Source: Spongilla lacustris (Eukaryota; Porifera; Demospongiae; Spongillida; Spongillidae). From it: a DNA stretch of 64,000 nucleotides. The stretch covers positions 8,297,377 to 8,361,376 of the forward strand of contig OX442419.1 of assembly GCA_949361645.1 (NCBI GenBank), given 5' to 3'. Under the pieces are notes generated by a model that had not been told where the DNA came from, searched no databases, and saw only the letters and a list, made by a program, of their open reading frames with translations. Each line of letters starts with the position of its first letter. Within the stretch, counting starts at the first letter, position 1. Positions 12,500 to 23,039 of the stretch are shown here, piece by piece. The position numbers and the translations under genes are program-made.

Positions 12500-12835
12500 T
12501 TTGAAGGTCTCCAATACTGACCTTCGTGGGTGTGGCTTCACGTGTATATGGACATGTGTATCCTATAGAACACCTCTGCTGTTATACGCCCTGAGAGCTT
12601 CAAAATCAGAACCTTTAACCCATTTGAAGGTCTCCAGGGGTATGTTGTACCTTCATGGGTGTGGCTTTATGTGGTGGGCTTCTAACGGCCATTTTTTTTC
12701 ACGTAGTACTGATGCATATGGACGTGTGTAATCTATAGAACACCTCTGCTGTTATATGCCCTGAGAGCTTCAAAATCAGAACCTTTAACCCATTTGAAGG
12801 TCTCCAGGGGTATGTTGTACCTTCATGGGTGTGAG
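12500..12835. repeat. Direct repeat, two units of about 205 bp
   Basis: The block with ACCTCTGCTGTTATA, GCCCTGAGAGCTTCAAAATC and TTTGAAGGTCTCCAGG occurs at about 12,565-12,665 and again at 12,738-12,833. Confidence 0.8.
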
Positions 12836-12870
12836 TGTCTGCGTGTAGGATTTGAAACAGAAAACATGAT

Positions 12871-14180
12871 TGAAGGCAAGGTAATGGATGGCTGATGTGT
12901 GCTTGGGGTACAAACATCCAAACTTCTCTCTACGCAGTGTTCTCCAATAAGTGCTCACCATCCATCCACGTAGCCCTGCCTGTGAGAGGTGCCATCTCTT
13001 CCTTCCCTGGAAGGACTGCAAATGATTATAACAAGGTACGTACTGAGACATTTTTATGCACTCTCCTTACACTCTGTTTCTTATCCTCATAAGAAAGCAT
13101 TGAAGTCAAGGTAATGGATGACTGATATGTGCTTGGAGTACACACATCCAAACATCTCTCTATGCAGTGTTCTCCAATAAGTGCTCTTCCGTACTGTGTG
13201 TGAGAGGTGCCATCTCTTCCTTCCCTGGAAGGACTCTAATTTGATCAAGCGAATGATATAGCGACAAGGTACGTACTGAGACATTCTTACACACTCTCCT
13301 TACACTCTGTTTCTTATCCTCATGAGAAAGTATTGTCTTGTATTGAAGGCAAGGTAATGGATGACTGATGTGTGCTTGGAGTACACACATCCAAACATCT
13401 CTCTACGCAGTGTTCTCCAATAAGTGCTCCCCCATACTGCGTGTGAGAGGTGCCATCTCTTCCTTCCCTGGAAGGACTCTAATTTGATCAAGTGAATGAT
13501 TGTTGAGAAGGTACGTACTGAGACATTCTTACACACTCTCCTTACACGCTGTTTATCATCCTCATGAGAAAGCATTGTCTTGTATTGAAGGCAAGGTAAT
13601 GGATGACTAATGTGTGCTTGGAGTACACACATCCAAACATCTCTCTACGCAGTGTTCTCCAATTAGTGCTCCCCATCCATCCACGTAGCAGAGATCTGCC
13701 CTGCTTGTGAGAGGTGCCATCTCTTCCTTCCCTGGAAGGACTGCAAATGATTGTAACAAGGTACGTACTGTGACATTTTTACACACTCTTCTTACACTCT
13801 GTTTCTCTTCCTCATGAGAAAGCTTTGAAGGCAAGGTAATGGATGACTGATATGTGCTTGGAGTACACACATCCAAACATCTCTCTACACAGTGTTCTCC
13901 AATAAGTGCTCCCCCATACTGCGTGTGAGAGTTGCCATCTCTTCCTTCCCTGGAAGGACTCTAATTTGATCAAGTGAATGATTGTTGAGAAGGTACGCTG
14001 TTTCTCATCCTCATGAGAAAGCATTGTCTTGTTGGATGACTGATGTGTGCTTGGAGTACAAACATCCAAACATCTCTCTACGCAGTGTTCTCCAATAAGT
14101 GCTCCCCCATACTGCGTGTGAGAGGTGCCATCTCTCTTCCTTCCCTGGAAGGACTCTAATTTGATCAAGCGAATGATTGT
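12871..14180. repeat. Tandem array, about 240-bp unit, six copies
   Basis: The phrase CAAGGTAATGGATG recurs at about 12,881, 13,111, 13,354, 13,596 and 13,836, with a truncated unit at about 14,030. Spacings are 230, 243, 242, 240 and about 194 bp. Every unit contains CTTCCTTCCCTGGAAGGACT, and most also carry AAGGTACGTACTG, which looks like a strong splice donor, about 30-40 bp further on. The spacings are not consistently multiples of three, so a repeat-protein reading on either strand is unlikely. Confidence 0.9.
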
Positions 14181-14510
14181 CTATACAAAGTTTATGTATA
14201 TGTTTTACATTTATGACCATCTGGTCACGTGTCTAATTACCCGCACAATGTGCCCTGGGCGTTTAAACAGTTCTGCAATTTTGCATCCGGTATATAGCAA
14301 CGTGACTTGAACAGCTTCAGACTCACTCAGACTGGCCTCGCAAATGGTAGGATGATTATTTACCTACCCTTTTATGATGTAGACGTACGCGCGTCCTTTC
14401 AATCACCGCAATGGCCAGTGTTCGCGCTGCGTGCAAGGGATAGCAACTCGGTAAGTAACGGTGGATTATTCAATCTTACTGCGATCTCAATTCTGTCCCC
14501 ATGCAAGGTC

Positions 14511-14873
14511 ACCATGAAGGACTAATGCTGCGTGTTGTGAACGAACTAGGCCCTGAACTATATACCTATAACTGACATAGGTAAGGTTTGTTTTTTTTAC
14601 CCCGTCTCATACACACTGACACAGTTCTTGATGCAGTTCCGTTACTATTTATACCATCGGAGAAGCTACTTGTGGCTGTTCGGTACTTTATAAGGCAGAA
14701 GGCTGTAGCAGCGAAGGTCGTATATGCAGCACAGTTACGTTATTCGAGGTAATGTACATATAGTTTATTTTTTATTGTACATGCACACAGGGATCCTGGG
14801 AATTCAAGGCAATTCAAGGGTGTAAGCAAGTTGTTTGCACAAGGCAGCATCCCTACCGGAGAAAAGTGAGAAG
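14511..14873 (+). pseudogene. Three exon-like remnants, product unrecognised
   Basis: Open pieces are bounded by AG and GT: one after CATGCAAG at 14,510 reading HHEGLMLRVVNELGPELYTYN to a stop, one at 14,625-14,748 reading LDAVPLLFIPSEKLLVAVRY and onward to a GTAATG donor, and one at 14,791-14,873. In the third, a tandem AATTCAAGGC/AATTCAAGGG duplication puts a stop in frame; counting only one unit keeps the frame open to the GTAAGG donor. I read this as a decayed multi-exon gene, possibly transposon-derived. I recognise no domain. Confidence 0.35.
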
Positions 14874-14999
14874 GTAAGGTTTTATCTTATTGGCAACAAT
14901 CTCAGATCGTGTATTGCATTATTAGAAACAGAAGACGCGCGGACAGAAACAGGCCTATACAGTTGGAGAGGCAATTGACGCACAAAACGGAAGAGAAAA

Positions 15000-15000
<1 letters not shown>

Positions 15001-15089
<89 letters not shown>
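15001..15089. repeat. (TG)n microsatellite, 89 bp
   Basis: Pure TG repeat. Confidence 0.98.
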
Positions 15090-15092
<3 letters not shown>

Positions 15093-15214
15093 GTGTATTT
15101 TTCTAATTTGAGATTCACAGAAACTTAAAAGTGTGGCCAAGTTTATTTGCGAGCGAGGCGCGGTGTCAAAATGTATAGCGTCGATCGGCAGGCTGCATGC
15201 ATGTAGCCATGTAC

Positions 15215-15350
15215 TACGTACGGGGTGGGTTGAAAGCTCGTACAGAGTAGGTAGACGATCAAAACGGGGCCAGGTAAACGATCCAAACGGGGCCAGGTTG
15301 ACAGTCGTACGGTGTTGTTAGACGATCCGAACAACTCGTACGGGGTAGGC
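15215..15350. repeat. Short degenerate minisatellite
   Basis: Words CGTACGGGGT, AGACGATC and CAAACGGGGCCAGG recur four or five times at irregular 24-48-bp spacing. Confidence 0.6.
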
Positions 15351-15750
15351 AGACGAATTATCAGCGTGTGAAAACGTGCGACCAAACGAGCCTCGCTTCC
15401 ACGGCCGTTTCCTATCGGTCCGCACACGTGTACTGTCATCGTACAACCGGCTAACATCGGATCCAATTGGATCCGTGCGCAAGAACGTGCAGAGGCGAGC
15501 CCGGAATCATGCAAGTGAACCGCTGTGATAGTTGCGTTACGCCAAGGTTCACGCTCCTAAATTGGACCCGTTCACGCTACCGATACGCCAAATAATCTTA
15601 CGTTAAAAAAAAAAAAGCGGTGCCGATCGGCGATGATACGTCACTATGGTCACGTTGACGTCACGCCAGTGTATTCGCTTCCGATACGGACTCCAATTGT
15701 TGGCCGTGTACCACGTGAGATGGATCCTGTCACGAATATATTAATATTTC

Positions 15751-15860
15751 GGTCCGCGTCTAATTTTGGTCCGCCCGGACCAGAATAGGCAACCGGAAAT
15801 GGTCCGGGCGGACTAAAATTGATTGCCTGATTTCATCCCTCGTGTCACTTTTTGGTCCCA
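15751..15860. repeat. Hairpin array, GGTCC/GGACC type
   Basis: Contains GGTCCGCCCGGACC and GGTCCGGGCGGACT, separated by AGGCAACCGGAAAT, and ends in CGTGTCACTTTTTGGTCCC. The AGGCAACCGGAAATGGTCC piece resembles GGCTGCCTGAAACGGTCC in the array at 18.6-18.8 kb in the same orientation. The region between (15,880-18,600) may therefore be the interior of one long element. Confidence 0.6.
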
Positions 15861-16165
15861 TCTCCGATATTATTGTACATCGTGACACGGCGACGATCTT
15901 CTGGAGGAAAAGAGGACGAATCGGAAAGGGAGAAATGTGGTAAGCTATTAGTTAGTTATATAGCCTATAGTGAGAGAAAGGATACGTTGAAGCACAGAAA
16001 TGATAATGATTGCCAGTAGCGAGCCGCGTTATATTTGGCTATATCTATTGCTAACCTGTTGAGTTGCTATCTAGTAGTTGTTGAATAGAGACCAACTGCT
16101 TACTGTGTTTTCTTTTACAGTTCATAAGCCTAGCTGGCACGTAAGGCGTGTGGTTAATATCTATG

Positions 16166-16899
16166 GTTGGGCGTAGCCCGATCTTCGCGTACTAGTACTA
16201 GCGGAAGGTCGGGCACCAAGCCCACACAGTTTTTGTACAGACGTATAACAGTAAGGTGCTCACAAATAATACCACATGGTGCAATAAGATAATCGTGGTC
16301 TTATCTGTAAATGGTCTTAGATCCGAATAACCACAAGTGGGCTTTAATTCGTACTGATAAACAACCGTGTATAATGAGCAAATGTATGCTGCCTACGCTT
16401 GTAATCAGTTCTTAGTTCCAGTACTCTATAAGCTTTGAGAATGTTTAGCTTGAGTGTGGCTTTGGCTCAGGCATGCATGCATGATTGAGAAGTACAGGAT
16501 CATCTAACAGCAATTGAATGGACCTTCAGTGACGAAGCTACAATTTGTGCCACTGGCAAGCAAGCATAACAAGCTTTTACCAAAACCCGTGGGTAGAATA
16601 GCAAATACATCCCCGCCTTTAATTAGAGCCACAGTTCTTTCTACCTGTTACGGCTTCATTGAAGAGCAGCCTAGTTCCATGGCTGTCTCAATCACACTGC
16701 ACTACAGTTCTCTCCATACAACTCTCTTGCAACAGCTATACTAAATACTTGTGTATGTTGATTAGGTGCCTGGATAATTGCCTACATTGAAATGCTGCAT
16801 TCTTATTGGACTGCAATCCCAGTTGCAGCTTGTACAAAAACTGTGCGGGTTTGGTATCCGACCTTCTGGCAGTATGCGAAGGTTGGGCTACACCAAACT
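16166..16899. mobile_element. Terminal-inverted-repeat element, about 735 bp
   Basis: The left arm at 16,166-16,240 (GGTTGGGCGTAGCCCGATC ... TTTTTGTACAG) is matched in reverse complement by 16,829-16,899 (TTGTACAAAAACTG ... GGTTGGGCTACACCAA). Arms are about 70 bp and imperfect. A similar arm start, GTTGGGCGTAGCC, lies at 8,012, so the family has more than one member here. No transposase is recognised in the interior. A 76-codon frame at 16,514-16,744 is probably chance. Confidence 0.7.
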
Positions 16900-17485
16900 C
16901 GTTTCGGATCATGGTTTCATCAACCATATAGGCGCCTATAGGGCGCTATTAAATAAATTGTAAGGATAGTAAAAATATAGGGAGCCACTCTACCCAGCTT
17001 TATTAACAATCCCCTATGTATGAAATTTATCCTGTGCACAATTTGAAAAGCCACAGTCAGTGACACATGTAATTACTCAAAACACAGATTGTAAAGCTGA
17101 TTTGTGACACTATACTAAGAAGCATAAGACCCTACCTCTGGACTTTGGGACATAAAAAGAATGATGCACATGGAAAGGGCTTAACAAAGAAGTCATTAAA
17201 CTGGTAGGCTCTTTTTGGTTGGAATTTATATTTTCTAAAGGTATCATCCTGCATGTGAAGTGTATCAAAGGAATTCTGCAAGACTGGTAGTTACTACTGA
17301 ACTGCATCCTGTATATACAACATGGTATCATATAGCAACAGGTATGTCCACATGGGTGTTTGTATGTGAGTATCAAATTTTGCATACTTAATGCTGTAAC
17401 TTAATTAGTTTAAGCATTCATTCTGATGTATGGTATACACCCTTTTTGTTAGATACATCGTTACTTTGAGTGATTATTTCTCTAG

Positions 17486-18115
17486 GTCGGTTGAAGCTGT
17501 TCTTACACCCAGCAAAGAGGCCCATCAAGTAGCCAATGCACTTCACACAAGGTTATATATGGTAGATATTAATTGAAATAATATGCTCAGAATTCAAGAA
17601 TGTTGAAAGGATGAAAGTAAACTAGAGCTCTACCATCCACAGGTGCACCCTTATCAAAGAATTATTTTGTTTGTTTATATCATTGCCTATATAATATTAT
17701 GCAATAAAACAGTCTTGACGAAATGTTTAGTCAAACATTGCAGTCGATGCTTGTTAAAGCACTTACAGGACTGAAAGAGCATGCAGTGTGATGAATTTAT
17801 TGATTTAGAATGTCTACAACACGTCTGAGTCCACTCGCTACACTTTCTCATGTTTCGCAACAACGCTGTTTTGCGGTGTTACCAATGAGGAAAATGTACC
17901 TGAGCACATGACACCAGTGTGCAGTTAAAGGCAGGAAATGTTGCAAAATGTCAAGAAAGACATTCTTGTTGCACAGGTATAAAATGTTGGTACACGTAAC
18001 TTGTTTTTATTTGCTCTTTTATTGACTTAAAAATCAGCAGAATGATGCTAAACATGCCAGGGCCAATCTATTTCTCAATGGTACTGAGGAGATATTTCAG
18101 AAAGCGGGAAAGGTG
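17486..18115 (+). pseudogene. Exon-like debris between two hairpin arrays
   Basis: Short open pieces with plausible acceptors: after CTCTAG at 17,486 reading SVEAVLTPSKEAHQVANALH, and one near 18,040 after ATCAGCAG reading NDAKHARANLFLNGTEEIFQ up to a GTGGTA sequence. An earlier piece (about 17,885-17,978) has an in-frame stop. No domain is recognised. Their position between the arrays at 15.75 and 18.63 kb suggests remains of an internal gene of a long element, which is inference only. Confidence 0.25.
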
Positions 18116-18430
18116 GTAAAAGGCAGTCCACTCCACCATCGCTATGCCGCCTAGACTCTCCTCAACAGGCTACTCCATTAGCCTGGTTTTTGTAGTGTCA
18201 TATTTTGTCATACCCGCCCGGCAGAGGCGGCCCCAGCATCTACGGAGGGGAGGGGCCAAACACACGAGGGGCGCCAAAAGGGGCGTGGCTTACCATATTT
18301 CAGATACGCGCGTAACCGTTGGACTCTGGATTGCTGCTAATAATGCATGCGAGCGAGCGCTAGAAGCTAAATTATGCTCCGCATGTTGTAGTCTCTTTGG
18401 ATTGCATTAATTGACATTAGTTTTAGGGAT

Positions 18431-18464
18431 TGGGGGGGGGGGGGGGGGAAGGGGCGCCATAGCC

Positions 18465-18494
<30 letters not shown>
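18431..18494. repeat. Two long poly-G tracts
   Basis: Two runs of G, about 18 bp and about 30 bp, separated by AAGGGGCGCCATAGCCT. Such tracts are polymerase-slippage and G-quadruplex prone. Confidence 0.95.
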
Positions 18495-18496
<2 letters not shown>

Positions 18497-18629
18497 AAGG
18501 CCCATTGGGCCCCCCCTCCGGCCGCATATGAATAATATTACCACTAAGCTATGGGTGGGGTACAGTTACTTATTCTGCGTGAAGTAATCAGTTTGAATTT
18601 ATTTTGTCTTTGTCCGCCTATATAACAGC

Positions 18630-18820
18630 AGCGTATAGGGTCAAATTAGGCAGTCTGTTTCGGTCCTATGACCAAATTAGGCTGCTTGCTTTTGTCCGCC
18701 TATATAGGACCAAATTGAGCAGCGTAGGACCAAATGAGGCAGCCTGTTTTGGTCCTAGGACCAAATTAAGCAAAGCCTGTAATAGTCCGCCGGACCAAAA
18801 CAGGCTGCCTGAAACGGTCC
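18630..18820. repeat. Hairpin array running into the assembly gap
   Basis: Units of about 31 bp beginning and ending in complementary GGACC/GGTCC, for example GGACCAAATTAGGC..., GGTCCTAGGACCAAATTA and GTCCGCCGGACCAAAAC. At least six such words are seen before the sequence stops at N in the middle of a unit, so the array probably extends into the gap. Confidence 0.8.
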
Positions 18821-19020
18821 NNNNNNNNNNNNNNNNNNNNNNNNNNNNNNNNNNNNNNNNNNNNNNNNNNNNNNNNNNNNNNNNNNNNNNNNNNNNNNNN
18901 NNNNNNNNNNNNNNNNNNNNNNNNNNNNNNNNNNNNNNNNNNNNNNNNNNNNNNNNNNNNNNNNNNNNNNNNNNNNNNNNNNNNNNNNNNNNNNNNNNNN
19001 NNNNNNNNNNNNNNNNNNNN
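18821..19020. other. Assembly gap (200 N)
   Basis: A run of exactly 200 N, probably a placeholder rather than a measured length. Any frame drawn through it is meaningless. Confidence 1.
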
Positions 19021-19082
19021 TTGAAGCGGTTATTTAGTCGAAATAGAACCAGTTGGGGCGGGCGGTTATTTGATTATCGCAA

Positions 19083-19112
19083 TCGGTTAACCGCCGGTTA
19101 ACCGGTTAACCG
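19083..19112. repeat. GGTTAACC palindrome cluster
   Basis: CGGTTAACCG occurs three times within 30 bp (CGGTTAACCGCCGGTTAACC then GGTTAACCGG), just right of the gap. Confidence 0.85.
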
Positions 19113-19140
19113 GATCTCCGGAACAACCAGTTTCAAGCGC

Positions 19141-19700
19141 ACATGGCAAATTGCTCCGAAGATTATGGCTACAACATACGGACTTACATGGCTTAATTTA
19201 CTATTGTAATCAAATGTGGTGTAAATGTGTTAGTAAATATGGTACAGTGTATATGTGACATTTCCGCGTATTGCTTTAGCGGAAATTGTCATGTTTACTA
19301 ACACATCTACGGTGAGCCCTAACCCCCCCCCCCCCCCCCCCCCCCCCACCCTTCTGATGCATAGAATGGCCTCGCCTGACTGGCCTGCTGGCGGGTCATC
19401 TGGTACCAGCTGTCTGGTACTCTCTTTATTTCGTTGTAATGCTACTCTTTGTATTTATATTGTAAGGGTACTCTCCTTATCTGGTTGTAAAGGCTCCTAA
19501 GGGTCCTCTCCGTATATATGGTTGTAAGGGCACTGTTTTAATTGTCGCGAAGCCCTGTATATTTTGTGCGGGACTGTCACCATCTTGTCTCATGTGCACC
19601 AGCTGAGCTGCAAGCAAATGGCCAACGTCAAACAATATGCAGAAATCAGAGGTCACCAGGAAAGTGATGGTGTTCAAAATGACATAGTATAGGATGTATT
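19141..19700. repeat. Extra copy of the 59.09-59.66 kb segment
   Basis: Nearly identical to 59,090-59,660, including the GAGCCCTAAC plus poly-C run (19,322-19,347), CTGGCCTGCTGGCGGGTCAT and the paired CTCTCCTTATCTGGTTGTAA blocks. A shorter version lies at 27,785-28,050. Three copies of this piece are therefore present, one of them just outside the left edge of duplication copy A. No gene recognised. Confidence 0.85.
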
Positions 19701-20529
19701 CCATTGCTAAAGATGTGGCACATATGAACTCGGTACCGTTTTTAATTATGACTTTTAAGGTGTTTTTGAAAACGTGATATTTCCATAACCACACATCCTT
19801 TTCTTGCCAAATTCTGGAAAGGTATTACCCCATCCCTTACATACATATAGTACTATTTTGATGTTATAGATTCATTCTGCTGGCTGTATCCGAGGCCTGA
19901 TAGGTCCCGGAGGTAAAACGTATCATAACTCCAACACCGAAATTACTTCTAATGCCAAATTTGAATCACTGGTAGCGGGAAAATGGTGTCCAACTAAACG
20001 GTGTCTTTTCGCAATACCTTTATAGCGATGGTTCAGGCGAGGCTTAGTGTCAAGACGCTTTGCGGTGTAACACAAAAAGGGGGCGCTTTGTACTAGCCTC
20101 ATTATTGTGCACACATATATGTATGGAGTTGTGTAATGAGGGTGCTTGTGCAGTATTATTGCTCAGAGTTGTCATTTCTCACTGAGGGTATTGATGTGGT
20201 CGGGTCGTGTGTTCAGCCCTTTACAGAAGACATACACATGTATATCAACTCTATCCACCTGAACTTGCTAAAGGTACATGTAGGTATTTAATACGTATAA
20301 ATGTGTAATTCCTTATTTCCTTACTTCCTATCTACAAATCCAACGTTTTATTTTATATACCAATTTTTTTATATCCTGTAGAATTGTAGCCGAAAAAACT
20401 GTAGATATTATTTAGATCTGGCTATATTACTTGCTGTAACCAGATCTCAAGAGTTTCAACACACAAGAGTCAAATAGTTACACGCAAACATGATACATAT
20501 ATATCTGAATCCTCCATCCCCCCACCACC

Positions 20530-20672
20530 TCAGGAGTGAAAGTAGGGAGGAGGAGGGAACAAAAGAAAGGACTGGGAAAGGTGGGACGATGGAGAAGCAA
20601 ATAGAGGAGGAAGGATGGATAGGATGGAGGAGGGAGGAGGGAAAGGAGGGAGGAGGGAAAGGAGGGAAGGGC
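20530..20672. repeat. Polypurine GGAGGGAAAGG tract, 3' flank of LCAT unit
   Basis: Degenerate GGAGG/GGAAAGG repeats. Equivalent tracts lie at 21,677-21,812, 50,330-50,480 and 51,517-51,573 (continuing at 53,077-53,153). Each sits 3' of an LCAT-like unit, showing that gene and pseudogene arose as a tandem pair before the large duplication. Confidence 0.8.
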
Positions 20673-20789
20673 AGGGTTATTTGGCAATAATTCGTTTTCA
20701 CTTTTATAATCACTATATGTATTGTTACACTTGATGCTAAATATTATTACAATTGAGATGAAATACTGTTCCTACACGTACTCCAAAGA

Positions 20790-21556
20790 TGAATGTTCAG
20801 AAATTCTGCACTACAGCATCAATAGCACTCAATACAGCACTGCTTTGCAAAATGCCAACATGGTTAGCACCTGGAAGGGTACGGCTTGTATAAATGGAAA
20901 CTGTTGAGATTTCCAAACTTAGGCACACTTGCGAGCTCTGCAGGACATTGCAGGTTAACTATCCCATCACCATCTCCCTCCACTATTTGAGGAGCTGTGT
21001 TAGGGAATCCACTGTTATAGATTAACTTCTCTGGTGCTTGAACTCCTGTTCAGTAAAAGCAGTAAACAGGTACATTGGGTGCAGGAAAAACTGCATTGTT
21101 GCAGTTATGCCAGTATAAATGCTGTACCCTTGAGTTTAGCCAATGTCGGTATACAGAGCTGCATAATCATTAGTGGCGTAGCTATGCTTTGGTGTAGTGA
21201 CGAGTACAGTGTTTCCCCTGCTTAGAAGGCTTAGTGCAGTACTTGGAAATGGTTGAGCAGCACTCCTGAATTATCATATCCAAATCTGATGTAAAATCAC
21301 AAATGTCATTGATTTGTACGGTACATATCCAGATACGAGTAGTAAACCACCACCAGACCATGCCCCTGCTATTGTAAACAGTTTTCATCAGATACAAACG
21401 AGTGGCTATTATGCCAAACTATGCATGCAGCTGGTGGAAATAAGAAGTTTATCATAGTAGCACACAGCATGGGAGGTCCTGTCTCGCTCTACTTCCTAAA
21501 CAATGTTGTCTCTCAGAAGTGGAAGAACACATACATCAATGCTTTCATCCCTATAC
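20790..21556 (-). pseudogene. LCAT/PLA2G15-like pseudogene with internal inversion (copy A)
   Basis: The minus-strand piece 20,790-21,372 corresponds to the C-terminal half of the neighbouring enzyme (the GYAPNELLQINDIC region to the C terminus), with frameshifts and stops. Immediately beyond it, 21,402-21,555 matches the catalytic-serine region but on the opposite (plus) strand, reading YAAGGNKKFIIVAHSMGG and on to NTYINAFIPI. The middle of the gene is therefore inverted relative to its end. The same arrangement exists at 50.6-51.4 kb, so the inversion predates the large duplication. Not functional. Confidence 0.9.
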
Positions 21557-21955
21557 AATGATATTACATAGATCAGACTACACTGCTTCCTGTAACTAGA
21601 CCTGAAGAGTTTCATCACAATAGAGTCAAAAATAGTGTCTTCTTATGACTACTTATACACATATCTGAATGTGAATGAAAGGAGGAGGGAAGAAATAAAT
21701 GGAGGAGTAAAGGAGGAAGGATGGAGAAGGGAATAGAGGTAGGAAGGAAAGGAGGCCTGGGAGAGGGAGGAGGAAGGAGGGAATTTAGGGAGGAGCGAAA
21801 TGGAGGGAATTAGTACACCCAGCATTATATGGCAATGATTCGTCTTCACTTTTATAATCACTGAATGTATTTTTACACTTGATACTACAAATACAATTGA
21901 GACAAAATACAGTTCCTATACACTAGTATTACACACGAGCTCTAAAGATGAATGT

Positions 21956-23039
21956 TCAGACATTCAGCACTACCGCATCAATAGCACTCAATACAGCACT
22001 GCTTTTCAAAATGCCAACATGGTTAGCACCTTGAAAGGTACTGCTTGTAAATGGAGACGTTTGAGACTTCCAACTTAGGCACACTTGTGAGCTCAGCACG
22101 TTAACTGTCCCATCGCCATCTCCGTTCACTATTTGAGGAGCTGTGTTAGGGAATCCATTGTCATAGATAAACTTCTGGGGTGTTTGAACTCCGGTTCCAT
22201 AAAAGCAGTAAACAGGTACGTTAGGTGCAGGAAAACCTGAATTGATTGCAGTTATGCCAGTATAAATGCTGAACCCTTGAGGGTAGTCAATGTCGGTATA
22301 CAGAGCTGCATAATCATTAGCGGTATAGTTACGGTTTGGTGTAGTGACAAGTACAGTGTTTCCCCACACAGATGGCTTAGGAAGCAACAATGCAGTACTT
22401 GGAAATGTGCGAGCAGCATTCCTGAATAGAATGTCCAAATTTGATGGAAAATGGCAAATGTCATTGATTTGCAGCAACTCGTTGGGAGCATATCCAGATA
22501 TGAGTAATTTCAATACTAAACCACCACCAGACCACGCCCCTGCTATAGGGATGAAAGCGTTGATGTATGTGTTCTTCCACTGCTGAGTGACAACATTGTT
22601 TAGGAAGTAGAGCGAGACAGGACCTCCCATGCTGTGCGCTACTATGGTAACCTTCTTATTTCCACCAGCTGCATACATAGTTTGGATCAGTGATTTGACG
22701 TTGGCGTAATACCCACTCGCTTGTAGTTCAGCTAGTGAATGTGAGAATAAACAGTACTGAGGTGACATCACATGACCATAATCACAATATTTCAAACCTG
22801 GTGACAGTCTCCAGTCATACGGAGCGGCTCGTATGGTGCTGGCTCGTGTGTATCCAAGTCTAGCGTAATGTTTTACCATAGTACTGAAGTATGCTCCCAA
22901 TGGCAGCTGCAGGGAGCAGTCTGTTTCGATGGGGTTGGCCGCCAGATATTCAACTTTGCAAGTGTCACCAAAACCTGATACCTTTATTCCAAGACCAGAT
23001 TGATTTTGGAAGCTTCTTGTTCCCGAGTTATACACCAAC
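21956..23039 (-). CDS. Group XV phospholipase A2 / LCAT-like acyltransferase, 3' exon (copy A)
   Basis: A 360-codon open exon, ending in a stop, of the lecithin:cholesterol acyltransferase family, closest in pattern to lysosomal phospholipase A2 (PLA2G15). Known family members are secreted or lysosomal glycoproteins that deacylate phospholipids or transfer the acyl chain. Visible signatures, numbered from the first codon: GYTR..IRAAPYDWR (62-77), the nucleophile elbow AHSMGG with Ser136, AGAWSGG (166-172), YGTGVQTP (280-287), the catalytic Asp in GDGDGTVN (Asp309), the catalytic His in GANHVG (His340), and Cys278 and Cys320, which match a family cysteine pair. The first codon is TTG within LVYNSG, not a start; a splice acceptor (TATAAAG then GTTGG) lies at 23,040. 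The signal peptide and the first roughly 80-90 residues, with the oxyanion-hole PG motif, must come from upstream exons that I could not find. It could be a 5'-truncated copy. Confidence 0.9.

Noticed and set aside
12871..14180. Direct-repeat array considered as CRISPR-like
   Set aside because: Units are 240 bp with no short spacers, in a eukaryotic context.
18604..19101. 165-codon frame crossing the gap
   Set aside because: It runs through 200 N and has no real continuity.
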